From CAZPMC01 sp964587755 (lineage in GTDB: Bacteria; Bacillota; Clostridia; Acetivibrionales; DTU013): a DNA stretch of 15,735 bases. Location of the stretch: assembly GCA_964587755.1 (NCBI GenBank), contig CAZPMC010000047.1, positions 1 to 15,735 of the forward strand, in the 5' to 3' direction. The first letter of the stretch is position 1. The number at the start of each line of letters is the position of its first letter. The notes under the pieces were generated by a model that was not told where the DNA came from, searched no databases, and saw nothing but the letters and a program-made list of their open reading frames with translations. Of this stretch, positions 1 to 7,342 are shown in pieces. Both the position numbers and the translations under genes were made by a program.

Positions 1-2
1 TG

Positions 3-1502
3 ACATTTGCTGCAAGGCTTGTTGAGCTGGGGAAAAAGGATATTGGAATATACACTGTTGCCCATGGAGCTACACCATTCGTTGCTGCCATTAATTTTGT
101 TCTTAAGGGCAATCCCTCTGGCGATACTCCCGGGCAGTATACACAGGATATGATGAATGCCGGTTACGGAATATCAAACAGACAGCTGGTAGAGGCAATG
201 TGTAATGCCTCTCAAGAGGGCTATGAGCTTTTGAAACGCTGGGGAGTAGAATTTTCTACGCAGGATAACGGCTTTCCCAGACTTAGAAAGACATCTGGCT
301 CCTCCTTGCCGCGGTCGCTTTGTTCTACTGAAAAGCTCATTGGAGAAGATATTATTAACAAACTGACTAAAGGATTAGAAAAAAACGGAGTAATTATCAA
401 CACAGATTGCGAAGCAGTAAGACTTTTAAAGGATAAAGAAAAGGTATGCGGTATTACTGTAAAGAATGGCAAGGGGGAGATTTATAATGTGTATTCCGGC
501 ACCGTGACGGCTGCATGGGGCGGTATCGGTGCTGTTTTAGGTACTTCAACCTACCCCGGGGACATAAACGGAAGGATGTTTGCAGAGGCGTATGAAGCAG
601 GGGCGCAAATGGTTGATATGGAGTTCCTTGAGTTTGAGCCCCTGATAGTGATTGACCCTCCAGAAGCTCACGGAGAGCCTTGCCCGACGGCAATGCTGGC
701 TGAGGGTGCATATTTGCTCAACTGTGATATGGAGCGTTTTATACTTAAGGAAAGACCTGAGGGAGAATCAGGCGCTTCTAAAACGTTGATTAATAAAGCG
801 ATTTGGAGCGAGCTTGAGCGTGGAAAGGGTTCGCCAAACGGCGGCGTTTATGTTGATGTCCGCCATATACCCGAGAAAACGCTGAAGCTTTATCCGTGGT
901 TTTACAACCGCCTTAAGAATGCTGGCAAGGACCCGGTTAATGAGCTTATTGAGGTAGTACCTATGCCCCATAGTATTTCTGGGGGGATATCTGTTGATAA
1001 TAATTATAAATCAAGCATAGAGGGCTTGTATGCTATCGGTGAAGCAGCCGGATCTTTACACGGAGCTTGCCGTATAGGTGGAAATGCATCCTCTGTAGGA
1101 GTTTTATCCGGTATACTTTGTGCCGAGGCTGTAGCTAAAGCAGATGCCAAGCCATCGGTTTTGAAGATGGATATAGACTATTCAGAGGATTTGGCGGTGG
1201 CAAAGGCTTTTGGTCCAAAAATCAAAAGGCTTGCAGCAGATGGGCTGGGTGCGTTTAGGGATCGTGAGACTATGTTGAAATCCTATGATGAGATTTCTAA
1301 AATGATTTTAAAAGGGGAGCTGGATAAGGATACAGCTACACGACAGAATGCACTTACAGTATTGATAATGCTAAAGGCTGCTCTCACCAGGGAGGAGAGT
1401 AGAGGAGTTCACCTTCGAAGAGACTTTCCCTCAGAGAAAAGTGAATTCGAGAAAGGATTGGTTTTTAAAAAAGGAGATAATGGATTACCGTGTCTCAGAT
1501 AA
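3..1502 (+). CDS. Fumarate reductase/succinate dehydrogenase-type flavoprotein (5' end missing)
   Basis: The frame is open from base 3 and lacks its start, so about 499 C-terminal residues are visible and the N-terminal GxGxxG nucleotide-binding motif lies outside the window. Recognisable FAD_binding_2 features are the AAWGGIGAVLG segment, the TYPGDINGRMFAEAYEAGA block, the EFLEFEP segment, and the late FAD-binding block YAIGEAAGSLHGACRIGGNA. The C-terminus carries LTREESRGVHLRRDFP, the helical-domain signature shared by fumarate reductase, succinate dehydrogenase and L-aspartate oxidase flavoproteins. It probably oxidises or reduces a small dicarboxylate-like substrate with FAD, but the substrate cannot be told from this fragment. 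It sits just upstream of nadABC and resembles NadB distantly, yet a terminator follows it and the NAD operon has its own promoter, so it is probably a separate unit. Fumarate reductase-like flavoprotein is the safest name. Confidence 0.85.
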   Translation, partial: TFAARLVELGKKDIGIYTVAHGATPFVAAINFVLKGNPSGDTPGQYTQDMMNAGYGISNRQLVEAMCNASQEGYELLKRWGVEFSTQDNGFPRLRKTSGSSLPRSLCSTEKLIGEDIINKLTKGLEKNGVIINTDCEAVRLLKDKEKVCGITVKNGKGEIYNVYSGTVTAAWGGIGAVLGTSTYPGDINGRMFAEAYEAGAQMVDMEFLEFEPLIVIDPPEAHGEPCPTAMLAEGAYLLNCDMERFILKERPEGESGASKTLINKAIWSELERGKGSPNGGVYVDVRHIPEKTLKLYPWFYNRLKNAGKDPVNELIEVVPMPHSISGGISVDNNYKSSIEGLYAIGEAAGSLHGACRIGGNASSVGVLSGILCAEAVAKADAKPSVLKMDIDYSEDLAVAKAFGPKIKRLAADGLGAFRDRETMLKSYDEISKMILKGELDKDTATRQNALTVLIMLKAALTREESRGVHLRRDFPSEKSEFEKGLVFKKGDNGLPCLR

Positions 1503-1519
1503 CTGAAAGGAAATTAATA

Positions 1520-1552
1520 CCCTCGCAGGTATAATACTTGCGGGGGTTTTTT
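1520..1552 (+). terminator. Rho-independent terminator after the flavoprotein gene
   Basis: A 12-base stem (CCCTCGCAGGTA with TACTTGCGGGGG, two G-U type pairs) with a TAA loop is followed directly by six T. It lies 17 bases after the stop codon and separates the flavoprotein gene from the NAD operon. Confidence 0.85.
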
Positions 1553-1557
1553 GATAC

Positions 1558-1586
1558 TTTACAAATGCAAGCATAGGGATTAAAAT
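1558..1586 (+). promoter_or_regulatory. Predicted sigma-A promoter of the nadABC operon
   Basis: TTTACA (1558-1563) and TAAAAT (1581-1586) are separated by exactly 17 bases, just past the upstream terminator and about 90 bases before nadA. The presumed leader contains a 7-bp inverted repeat (AAGCTTT at 1608-1614, AAAGCTT at 1626-1632). I do not recognise a known niacin-repressor operator here. Confidence 0.5.
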
Positions 1587-1678
1587 AAAATGAACCATAG
1601 TTAGAAGAAGCTTTGCGACAAGGAAAAAGCTTATAGAATATGAATTATTAAAAGATGCAGAAATTTTGGAGGTTAATA

Positions 1679-2590
1679 TTGGTTAAGCAAGAGTTGATTA
1701 GAGAAATTGAACGGCTTAAGAAGGAAAGGAATGCGGTCATTGTTGCGCACAGCTATCAGATAGATGATATTCAAGAGATTGCCGATGTGGTAGGCGATTC
1801 CTTTGCACTTAGCAGATTCTGTGCTTCAAGCCCCTATGATGTTATTGTTTTTTGCGGCGTTCATTTTATGGCTGAGAGCGCAAAGCTTTTGTCGCCTGAG
1901 AAGACTGTTCTGCTTCCAGAGCTGGATGCAGGCTGTCCAATGGCAGACATGGTAACAGGCGAGGATCTAAGAGACTTCAAAAAGCTTCATCCGGATGCGG
2001 CGGTAGTCTGTTATATAAATTCATCGGCAGAGGTAAAGGTTGAATGTGACATTTGCTGCACCTCTTCCAATGCTGTCAATGTGATAAGGTCTCTTGAGCA
2101 GGAGGAAATAATTTTTGTACCTGACTGCAACCTGGGAAGCTATGTAGCGAAGATGGTACCTGAGAAGCGAATAATTCTATGGAAGGGTTTTTGCCCGACT
2201 CATCACAAAGTTAAAGCCGATGACGCAAGAAAAGCAAAGGAGCTTCATCCTGATGCTCTGCTTCTCGTACACCCCGAATGCAGACCTGAAGTGATTGAGC
2301 TTGCTGACTTTGTTGGAAGCACTAAGCAAATTACAGAGTATGCGACAAGCAGCCCGAATAAAAAGTTTATTATAGGCACGGAGATGGGGGTATTATACAG
2401 GATGAAAAAGGACAACCCAGATAAGACATTTTATCTCCTATCTTCAGGATTTATGTGCCCGAATATGAAGAAGACAACCTTAAAGAGCGTTTATGAAGCA
2501 CTAAAGGATATGAAATACAATATAATACTTGATGAAGATATCCGTGAAAGGGCCAGAATTCCGCTTGACAGGATGTTACAGGTGGAATAG
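1679..2590 (+). CDS. nadA: Quinolinate synthase NadA
   Basis: NadA condenses iminoaspartate (from NadB) with dihydroxyacetone phosphate to make quinolinate, the second step of de novo NAD synthesis, in the cytoplasm. I chose the TTG at 1679, which has GGAGG six bases upstream and gives 303 residues, the usual length. An in-frame ATG at 1655 lacks a ribosome site and would add eight atypical residues. Numbered from the TTG, the three cysteines that ligate the [4Fe-4S] cluster are C86 (DAGCPMAD), C172 (WKGFCPTHHK) and C260 (SGFMCPNM), matching the three-cysteine pattern of the family. The AHSYQ segment, ADVVGDS and the GTEMG motif are also intact. It is the first gene of the nadABC operon and the enzyme looks complete and functional. 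Confidence 0.97.
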   Translation: MVKQELIREIERLKKERNAVIVAHSYQIDDIQEIADVVGDSFALSRFCASSPYDVIVFCGVHFMAESAKLLSPEKTVLLPELDAGCPMADMVTGEDLRDFKKLHPDAAVVCYINSSAEVKVECDICCTSSNAVNVIRSLEQEEIIFVPDCNLGSYVAKMVPEKRIILWKGFCPTHHKVKADDARKAKELHPDALLLVHPECRPEVIELADFVGSTKQITEYATSSPNKKFIIGTEMGVLYRMKKDNPDKTFYLLSSGFMCPNMKKTTLKSVYEALKDMKYNIILDEDIRERARIPLDRMLQVE

Positions 2591-2625
2591 GGAGATGGCG
2601 GAACGGTTAACGGAGGAACAATATT

Positions 2626-4227
2626 TTGAGCACACTTAGGTATTTGGCGGACTTTGACACGAAGGATATTCCAAAGGAATATCACGATGTCATTATAATA
2701 GGAAGCGGGATTGCCGGGGTATATACTGCTCTTGAGATTCCGGAAGAACATGATATTACCATTTTGACAAAAGAGACACTTGATATAAGTAATTCGGTGC
2801 TGGCACAAGGCGGTATTGCTGTTTCCCTTGGCAAAAAGGACTCACCTGAGCTTCACATGAAGGATACTCTTTATGCGGGGGCAGGGCTTTGTGATGAAGA
2901 AGCAGTTAAGGTTCTTGTGGAGGAAGCTGCCGGGAATATCGAAAAGCTTCGTGATTTTGGTGTAAATTTTGACAAAACTAGCTCAGATGAACTCTCACTT
3001 ACAAGAGAAGGCGCCCACAGCATGAACAGAATAATCCATGCCGGGGATACAACGGGCAAAGAGGTGCTGGACAAGCTTATCGCCGTTGTCAGGACGCGCA
3101 GAAATATAGATATACATGAAAGAAGCTCAGCCATAGACCTTTTAGTAGAAAACGGTGCTTGTAAGGGCGTATTGGCGTATTCAGAGGACACAGACAGCCT
3201 GAAAATATATATATCGAATATTGTCATATGCGCCACCGGTGGATATGGACAGCTATACAGCAACACATCAAATCCCGAGGTAGCTACGGGAGACGGTGTT
3301 TGCATGGCTTATAGAGCAGGGGCTGAGTTAACGGATTTGGAGTTTATACAATTCCATCCCACAGTATTATTCACCCCTCAGGATAAAAGCTTTTTAATTT
3401 CAGAGGCTGTCAGAGGCGAAGGTGGTTTGTTGAAAAATGTCGAAGGTAGACGGTTTATGCCGGAATACCATTCATTAAATGAGCTTGCGCCAAGGGATGT
3501 TGTTTCCAGGGCCATTTTTGCTGAGATGAAAAAGACAGGAACGGAACATGTCTATCTTGACATAACCTTTAAGGGTAAGGATTACCTTATAAACAGATTC
3601 CCCAACATATATAAGACATGCCTTAGCTATGGCATAGATATGGCAGAGGACATGATACCGGTGGCGCCGGCAGAGCATTACTGCATGGGCGGTATCAAGA
3701 CAGATGTATATGGAAGGACAAATATCAAGGGCTTCTTTGCCTGTGGTGAATGTGCCTGCAACGGAATCCACGGTGCAAACCGGCTTGCCAGCAACTCACT
3801 TCTTGAGGGGCTTGTATTCGGACGAAAGATTGGGGAGCAGGTGGAGGAAATATTGTCATATACGGGAAGAAGCGTTGAATTAAAAGATATATCCTGTCAA
3901 TCTGACAGGGTGCCGATGAATTTTGACAATGATGCGGCAATTAATGAGATACAAAATGAAATGACCACCAATGTGGGGATTATCAGAGAGAGAACGAAGC
4001 TATTAGAAGCGCTTGACAAAATAAATGGAATTGGCAAGAAAATTGAGAATATGAAGAATGAGACACTTACCGACTTTGAGCTACAGAATATTGTACTTTT
4101 GTCGAGGCTTGTGATTGAATCGGCATTGGAGCGGGAGGAAAGCCGCGGAGCTCATTACCGTTCGGACTTTGACATTATGGACGATGAGAATTGGAAGTGT
4201 CATATTATTAAGAGCATAGATAGATAA
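2626..4227 (+). CDS. nadB: L-aspartate oxidase NadB
   Basis: NadB is an FAD enzyme that oxidises L-aspartate to iminoaspartate, the unstable substrate handed to NadA. In anaerobes fumarate can serve as electron acceptor. The start is a TTG with GGAGG nine bases upstream; the 533-residue product has normal family length. Visible motifs are the dinucleotide fold IIIGSGIAG (residues 23-31), AQGGIA (60-65), the substrate-region REGAHS (127-132), HGANRLASNSLLEGLVFGRK near the FAD, and the C-terminal ALEREESRGAHYRSDF. It begins 35 bases after nadA and ends 18 bases before nadC, so the three genes are very probably co-transcribed. No defect is seen. Confidence 0.97.
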   Translation: MSTLRYLADFDTKDIPKEYHDVIIIGSGIAGVYTALEIPEEHDITILTKETLDISNSVLAQGGIAVSLGKKDSPELHMKDTLYAGAGLCDEEAVKVLVEEAAGNIEKLRDFGVNFDKTSSDELSLTREGAHSMNRIIHAGDTTGKEVLDKLIAVVRTRRNIDIHERSSAIDLLVENGACKGVLAYSEDTDSLKIYISNIVICATGGYGQLYSNTSNPEVATGDGVCMAYRAGAELTDLEFIQFHPTVLFTPQDKSFLISEAVRGEGGLLKNVEGRRFMPEYHSLNELAPRDVVSRAIFAEMKKTGTEHVYLDITFKGKDYLINRFPNIYKTCLSYGIDMAEDMIPVAPAEHYCMGGIKTDVYGRTNIKGFFACGECACNGIHGANRLASNSLLEGLVFGRKIGEQVEEILSYTGRSVELKDISCQSDRVPMNFDNDAAINEIQNEMTTNVGIIRERTKLLEALDKINGIGKKIENMKNETLTDFELQNIVLLSRLVIESALEREESRGAHYRSDFDIMDDENWKCHIIKSIDR

Positions 4228-4245
4228 GAATAGAAGGAGAGAATA

Positions 4246-5079
4246 ATGTCGAAAAACATGTATTATGATGATCTGATCATGGCAGCATTGAAGGAGGATA
4301 TGCCCTTCGGAGATGTTACTACAGATAATACAGTGTTGCCGGGCACCAAAGCCAGGGCTGTGCTGATAGCCAAGCAGGACATTGTAATAGCAGGGCTTGA
4401 TATATTTGAAAGGGTATTTAAGCTGCTCGATGAGAGTACTACTTTTGTCCGTCATGTAAATGAGGGAGGAAGAGCAGAAAAGGGAGCTGTTATAATGGAG
4501 CTTGAAGGTGTGGCGGCTGTGCTTTTAAAAGGAGAGAGGACCGCATTGAACCTTCTTCAGCATTTGTCCGGAATTTCGACAAAAACCGCTGAATTTTGTC
4601 AAGTGGTTGAGGACTTGCCTGTAGATATTGTTGATACAAGAAAGACATTGCCGGGGCTCAGATACCTTCAAAAGTACGCCGTGCGCATTGGCGGAGGGCG
4701 GAACCACAGATATTGCCTGTCGGACGGGGTCCTTATAAAAGACAACCACATTAAGGCAGCCGGAGGCATAAAGCAGGCAGTAGAGAAGGTCAGAGCCGGA
4801 ATATCTCACACTGTAAAGATAGAGGTGGAGACAGAGACCATTGAGCAGGTGAGGGAAGCACTAGAGGCAAAGGCTGACATCATAATGCTTGACAATATGA
4901 GCCTGGAAATGATGAAGGAAGCTGTAGGATTGACAGCAGGACGCGCACTGACGGAAGCATCGGGAAATGTAAGTCTTGAGAGGGTGCGCGAAATTGCACT
5001 TACCGGAGTTGATATTATTTCAGTGGGAGAGCTGACACATACTGTAAAAGCTGCCGATATTAGTATGAAGTTTCTGTAG
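4246..5079 (+). CDS. nadC: Nicotinate-nucleotide pyrophosphorylase (carboxylating) NadC
   Basis: NadC (quinolinate phosphoribosyltransferase) joins quinolinate to PRPP with loss of CO2 to give nicotinate mononucleotide, closing the de novo branch. The ATG has AAGGAGAG a few bases upstream; the 277-residue length is typical. Family motifs are all present: EDMPFGDVTTD (17-27), the GERTALNLLQHLSGI segment, the TRKTLPGLR loop (131-139), HR at 154-155, the LIKDNH segment (163-168), EVETE, MLDNM, and EASGNV with ISVGELTH near the C-terminus. It is the last gene of nadABC, followed by a terminator 40 bases downstream. Confidence 0.97.
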   Translation: MSKNMYYDDLIMAALKEDMPFGDVTTDNTVLPGTKARAVLIAKQDIVIAGLDIFERVFKLLDESTTFVRHVNEGGRAEKGAVIMELEGVAAVLLKGERTALNLLQHLSGISTKTAEFCQVVEDLPVDIVDTRKTLPGLRYLQKYAVRIGGGRNHRYCLSDGVLIKDNHIKAAGGIKQAVEKVRAGISHTVKIEVETETIEQVREALEAKADIIMLDNMSLEMMKEAVGLTAGRALTEASGNVSLERVREIALTGVDIISVGELTHTVKAADISMKFL

Positions 5080-5119
5080 GAAATTTTTAAAAATGTAATT
5101 AAGTAAAGATGTAATGACG

Positions 5120-5157
5120 ACCTGTGGACAAAACCATTTGTTTTCCACAGGTTTTTT
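5120..5157 (+). terminator. Terminator of the nadABC operon
   Basis: ACCTGTGGA pairs with TCCACAGGT, extended by ACAAA with TTTGT across a small bulge, and is followed by six T (5152-5157). The stem arms each contain a one-mismatch match to the DnaA box (TGTGGACAA at 5123-5131, TTTTCCACA at 5141-5149), probably because of the stem symmetry. Confidence 0.85.
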
Positions 5158-5219
5158 ACGTAAACCAAAGTAAAAATTTTACAATGCCCTGAAAGCCAGT
5201 AAACAAGCGGGTTTTAAAA

Positions 5220-5344
5220 AATTCGACAAAAAACTACTTTTCCACAGCGGTGTGGATAAACACCCAAAAAAGCACTTAAAGCTAGAAATATTAAACAATT
5301 CAGCCTGTTGATAATATTTTTGCTTTTGAAAAAATTGTCGAATT
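5220..5344 (+). promoter_or_regulatory. Pair of Spo0A (0A) boxes upstream of the CBS gene
   Basis: In the 345-base gap between nadC and the CBS gene, TTCGACA (5222-5228) and TGTCGAA (5336-5342) are perfect copies of the established 0A-box core TGTCGAA, in opposite orientation. They are embedded in a 10-bp inverted repeat, AATTCGACAA (5220-5229) and TTGTCGAATT (5335-5344), 105 bases apart. Spo0A is the master sporulation regulator and binds this sequence. The rest of the gap is A/T rich; I found no convincing sigma-A promoter for the CBS gene. AAGGAGAAA (5362-5370) with a GAAAAA about 13 bases on is at best a weak sigma-H-like pair. Binding by Spo0A is inferred from sequence only. Confidence 0.5.
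5238..5259. promoter_or_regulatory. Two DnaA-box-like sites in a hairpin arrangement
   Basis: TGTGGATAA (5251-5259) is a perfect DnaA box on the minus strand (TTATCCACA). TTTTCCACA (5238-5246) is a one-mismatch box on the plus strand, four bases away, so the two face each other. The core TCCACA/TGTGGA could also form a 6-bp hairpin with a GCGG loop. A further weak match, TGTTGATAA, lies at 5306-5314, in an A/T-rich stretch. DnaA binding is inferred. There is no dnaA/dnaN neighbourhood, so this is not evidently the chromosomal origin. Confidence 0.4.
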
Positions 5345-5424
5345 GCATAAGAAATCTGTTGAAGGAGAAAATAAGGCCAAGTGAAAAAGCATATCTAAGT
5401 CAATTATAAAAGGAGGCTATTATA

Positions 5425-5838
5425 ATGAAGGTAAGGGATATAATGACTAAGGATGTTGCGTATGTGAGGCCTGAAAACAGCGTTTTTGAAGCAGCAGAGC
5501 TGATGCAGCAAAATAATGTGGGTGCCATACCAGTGTGTGATAACTCAGGTGTTGTGGGTATGGTTACAGACCGGGATATTGTTGTAAGAAATGTAATTAT
5601 GGGAGTGGACCCTAAAAAGACCCCCGTAAGCAATATTATGACTACAGGAGTTGCCACAGTTACCCCTGACACAGACGTTAACCAAATCGGGGGCATAATG
5701 TCGGACAATCAGGTAAGAAGGCTGCCTGTTGTGGAGAACAACACACTTGTGGGCATAGTGGCATTAGGAGACCTTGCGGTTGATGAGCGCACGGATATGG
5801 AAGCATCCTTTGCGCTCACTGACATATCAAAGCCATAA
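5425..5838 (+). CDS. CBS-domain pair protein
   Basis: A stand-alone Bateman module of 137 residues. CBS1 spans about residues 7-60 (DIMTKD, then GMVTDRDIV) and CBS2 about 70-123 (NIMTTG, VRRLPVVE, GIVALGDLA). Such pairs bind adenine nucleotides such as AMP, ATP or SAM in the cleft between repeats and act as energy or redox sensors; the TDRD and ALGDLA segments are where ribose-phosphate contacts usually lie. No enzymatic or membrane domain is attached, so it probably acts by binding a partner, which cannot be identified. The start is well set by AAAGGAGG upstream. It sits downstream of the Spo0A/DnaA box cluster and converges on gerQ with only 13 bases between stop codons. Confidence 0.9.
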   Translation: MKVRDIMTKDVAYVRPENSVFEAAELMQQNNVGAIPVCDNSGVVGMVTDRDIVVRNVIMGVDPKKTPVSNIMTTGVATVTPDTDVNQIGGIMSDNQVRRLPVVENNTLVGIVALGDLAVDERTDMEASFALTDISKP

Positions 5839-5851
5839 TAGTTTTTCCTTA

Positions 5852-6451
5852 TTATAATAATATAGTTACAAACTTAATGGCGTACAGATCGCACATCATC
5901 ATATCGTCGCTTTCAAAAGGCTGTAAAACAATATAGCTTGAGCCTACTGCCAGTAATGTGCCGGATCTGTCGGTTGTACCGTTGGTACCTATTAAAAATT
6001 CAACTCTTACACGTCTGCCGATTTGGGTTCTAAGAAAGCCGGGTGTAAAAAACGGACTTTCCAGTGTGGAAGGCATATTGGTCCATCCGGGCTGTGTAGC
6101 GTCAACAGGCAGAGCTGAAGGAGGCATGCCGGTTCCTGCAGGCAGACCTGTTCCTGCAGGCATCATACCGGTTCCTGCGGGCATAATACCTGTGCCTGCA
6201 TGGGGTAAGCCGGTACCTGTGTGCAGCTTTCCGGTTCCCGCAGGCATTGTCCCTTTACCTGAAGGCATTAAATTCGGGGCGGGCGGCATAATATTGCTTG
6301 CGGGGAAAACACCTGTACCGGCAGGCATTATATTTGTACCAGCAGACAGCGCGGGCTCCAAAGCAGACGGCAGTCCTGTACCGACAGGAGCTATTCCGGG
6401 GTTTCCTGTAAATGAGCCGAATCCGCTACAACCTCTTTGGTTATTATACAT
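5852..6451 (-). CDS. gerQ: GerQ-like spore coat protein with PAGTG repeats
   Basis: The C-terminal region (about residues 136-199, beginning FFTPGFLRTQIGRRVRVEF) aligns by eye with the conserved GerQ (YwdL) domain, which in Bacillus starts TPGML. In B. subtilis GerQ is a coat protein needed to place the cortex hydrolase CwlJ in the coat, and it is cross-linked by transglutaminase. The identity is strongly supported by cwlJ lying immediately upstream, the same pairing as in Bacillus. The start at 6451 (MYNNQRGCSG) has an AGGGAGTG ribosome site; this site overlaps the end of cwlJ, suggesting translational coupling. The N-terminal half is unusual: a low-complexity Pro/Gly/Ala/Thr tract with many (M/L)PAGTG units (residues about 21-110). 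Only three lysines are present (K66, K75, K193), so the N-terminal lysine cross-linking of Bacillus GerQ may not apply. 199 residues. Confidence 0.8.
   Translation of the reverse strand: MYNNQRGCSGFGSFTGNPGIAPVGTGLPSALEPALSAGTNIMPAGTGVFPASNIMPPAPNLMPSGKGTMPAGTGKLHTGTGLPHAGTGIMPAGTGMMPAGTGLPAGTGMPPSALPVDATQPGWTNMPSTLESPFFTPGFLRTQIGRRVRVEFLIGTNGTTDRSGTLLAVGSSYIVLQPFESDDMMMCDLYAIKFVTILL
6126..6345 (-). repeat. Degenerate tandem repeat encoding PAGTG units in gerQ
   Basis: On the plus strand a CCGGTTCCTGCAGGCA-like unit recurs with variations (TTCCTGCAGGCA at two sites, TTCCTGCGGGCA, TTCCCGCAGGCA, TACCGGCAGGCA). On the coding strand it reads as repeated (M/L)PAGTG. Unit spacing is about 18-27 bases and always a multiple of three, so copy number can change without breaking the frame. 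Confidence 0.8.
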
Positions 6452-6465
6452 AAAAATCACTCCCT

Positions 6466-6903
6466 CTAAGTTTGATAATACAAGGATGTAGGTTGATAAA
6501 AGCAATGCTCTCCGATTCTGTTAAACAAGCTTCCAGTACCGTTTCTGGGAAAAAGATTTTCACATGCGGGACTGAAAGGGTTGTAATACCACAGGCAGGG
6601 CTCCACAGCGGGCAACACATTGCCTGACAGCGCCCAGTCGGCCACCTCGAAGTGTATGGGCTCTGCAGACATATTCCACACATTCTGGGGATTATACTCT
6701 CCGTATACCACATCCATCACGCATGTGAACTGAAAGGGCTGCATTATGACATTTCGCAGGTCCCCCTGATTTACGCGCTGATATTCACCATCTGCCACGT
6801 GGACACGATTCATTACAATAGTTGCAACAGCCTTCATTCCGTCCAAGCCTTCACCCTCGGCTTCACATCTTATAAGCCGGGCAAAAAGCTCCCTGCTTGT
6901 CAT
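6466..6903 (-). CDS. cwlJ: Spore cortex-lytic cell wall hydrolase CwlJ (SleB-type, Hydrolase_2)
   Basis: CwlJ degrades spore cortex peptidoglycan during germination and resides at the coat-cortex interface. The 145-residue product is one Hydrolase_2 domain without signal peptide or binding domain, as expected for CwlJ and unlike SleB. Motifs: LIRCEAEGEGLDGM (residues 10-23, catalytic glutamate probably E14), a TIVMNRV helix (28-34), IMQPFQFTCV (53-62), the WYYNP segment, and HCFYQPTS near the C-terminus. I prefer ATG 6903, which has AGGAG eight bases upstream; a GTG nine bases earlier overlaps that ribosome site. gerQ follows after 14 bases. In Bacillus CwlJ needs GerQ for localisation, so the two genes form a functional unit. 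Its promoter was not recognised; a short inverted repeat ATACT/AGTAT (6932-6947) lies in the gap upstream. Confidence 0.9.
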   Translation of the reverse strand: MTSRELFARLIRCEAEGEGLDGMKAVATIVMNRVHVADGEYQRVNQGDLRNVIMQPFQFTCVMDVVYGEYNPQNVWNMSAEPIHFEVADWALSGNVLPAVEPCLWYYNPFSPACENLFPRNGTGSLFNRIGEHCFYQPTSLYYQT

Positions 6904-7078
6904 ATAATCCACTCCTGTAAAATGCTTTTAAATACTCAGTACAGTATATTAACATAATGAGTAAAAGGTAACCGATTAAAGAAAAATTGAAAATTTATTA
7001 AATAAAACTTTGATAAAGGGGCAAAATAAAATTGTACGCTGAGAAATGGGTGTTCCCATAAAAAAAGGAGGCGTTACT

Positions 7079-7252
7079 GTGGGTAGACGAAGGAGCTTGA
7101 TGTCAGAACGCTTAAAGCATGAGATCGCAAAAGAGCTTGGAGTCTACAATACGGTAGAGGCAGAAGGCTGGGGTGCCGTTTCATCTAGGTATTGTGGTAA
7201 TATCGTCAAGAAGGCGATAGAAATGGCCGAGAGGAGCATGGATGCGAAATAG
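7079..7252 (+). CDS. Alpha/beta-type small acid-soluble spore protein (SASP)
   Basis: SASPs coat and protect spore DNA and are degraded by the GPR protease at outgrowth to supply amino acids. The start is a GTG at 7079 with a perfect AAGGAGG seven bases upstream, giving 57 residues (MGRRRSLMSERLKHEIAKELGV...). An in-frame ATG at 7046 would add 11 residues but has no ribosome site. The LKHEIAKELG segment carries the E-I-A site where GPR cuts, and the second half, GWGAVSSRYCGNIVKKAIEMAE, matches the second conserved SASP region of clostridial members (GNxVKKAIE). The gene is divergent from cwlJ, consistent with a spore cluster, and is followed 20 bases later by a strong terminator. A forespore sigma-G promoter is expected but I could not point to one with confidence. 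Confidence 0.9.
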   Translation: MGRRRSLMSERLKHEIAKELGVYNTVEAEGWGAVSSRYCGNIVKKAIEMAERSMDAK

Positions 7253-7272
7253 TCTCTTTACCAGCGTAGCAG

Positions 7273-7296
7273 GAGCCGGCGAAAGCCGGCTCTTTT
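7273..7296 (+). terminator. Terminator of the SASP gene
   Basis: Perfect 8-bp stem GAGCCGGC/GCCGGCTC with a GAAA tetraloop, followed by TTTT, 20 bases past the stop codon. Confidence 0.9.
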
Positions 7297-7342
7297 CATT
7301 TCTATATTACCGAGAATCTTGGCAAATCGTGTACAAAGCTTA

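Noticed and set aside
2591..2625. The nadA-nadB gap (GGGAGATGGCGGAACGG...) resembles the 5' part of a Ser/Leu tRNA.
   Set aside because: There is no anticodon arm, T arm or matching acceptor strand; nadB starts 35 bases later.
5381..5398. Five-codon frame (GTG AAA AAG CAT ATC TAA) with GGAG upstream of the CBS gene.
   Set aside because: Too short and poorly spaced from the SD; expected by chance in A/T-rich DNA.
6126..6345. Repeat tract considered as a CRISPR array.
   Set aside because: Units are short, variable, in frame and encode PAGTG; there are no uniform repeats or unique spacers.
5958..6491. Long plus-strand open frame opposite gerQ, rich in PVPAG repeats.
   Set aside because: It is the mirror of the gerQ repeat on the other strand, without a ribosome site; gerQ has a proper start, an SD and a recognisable C-terminal domain.
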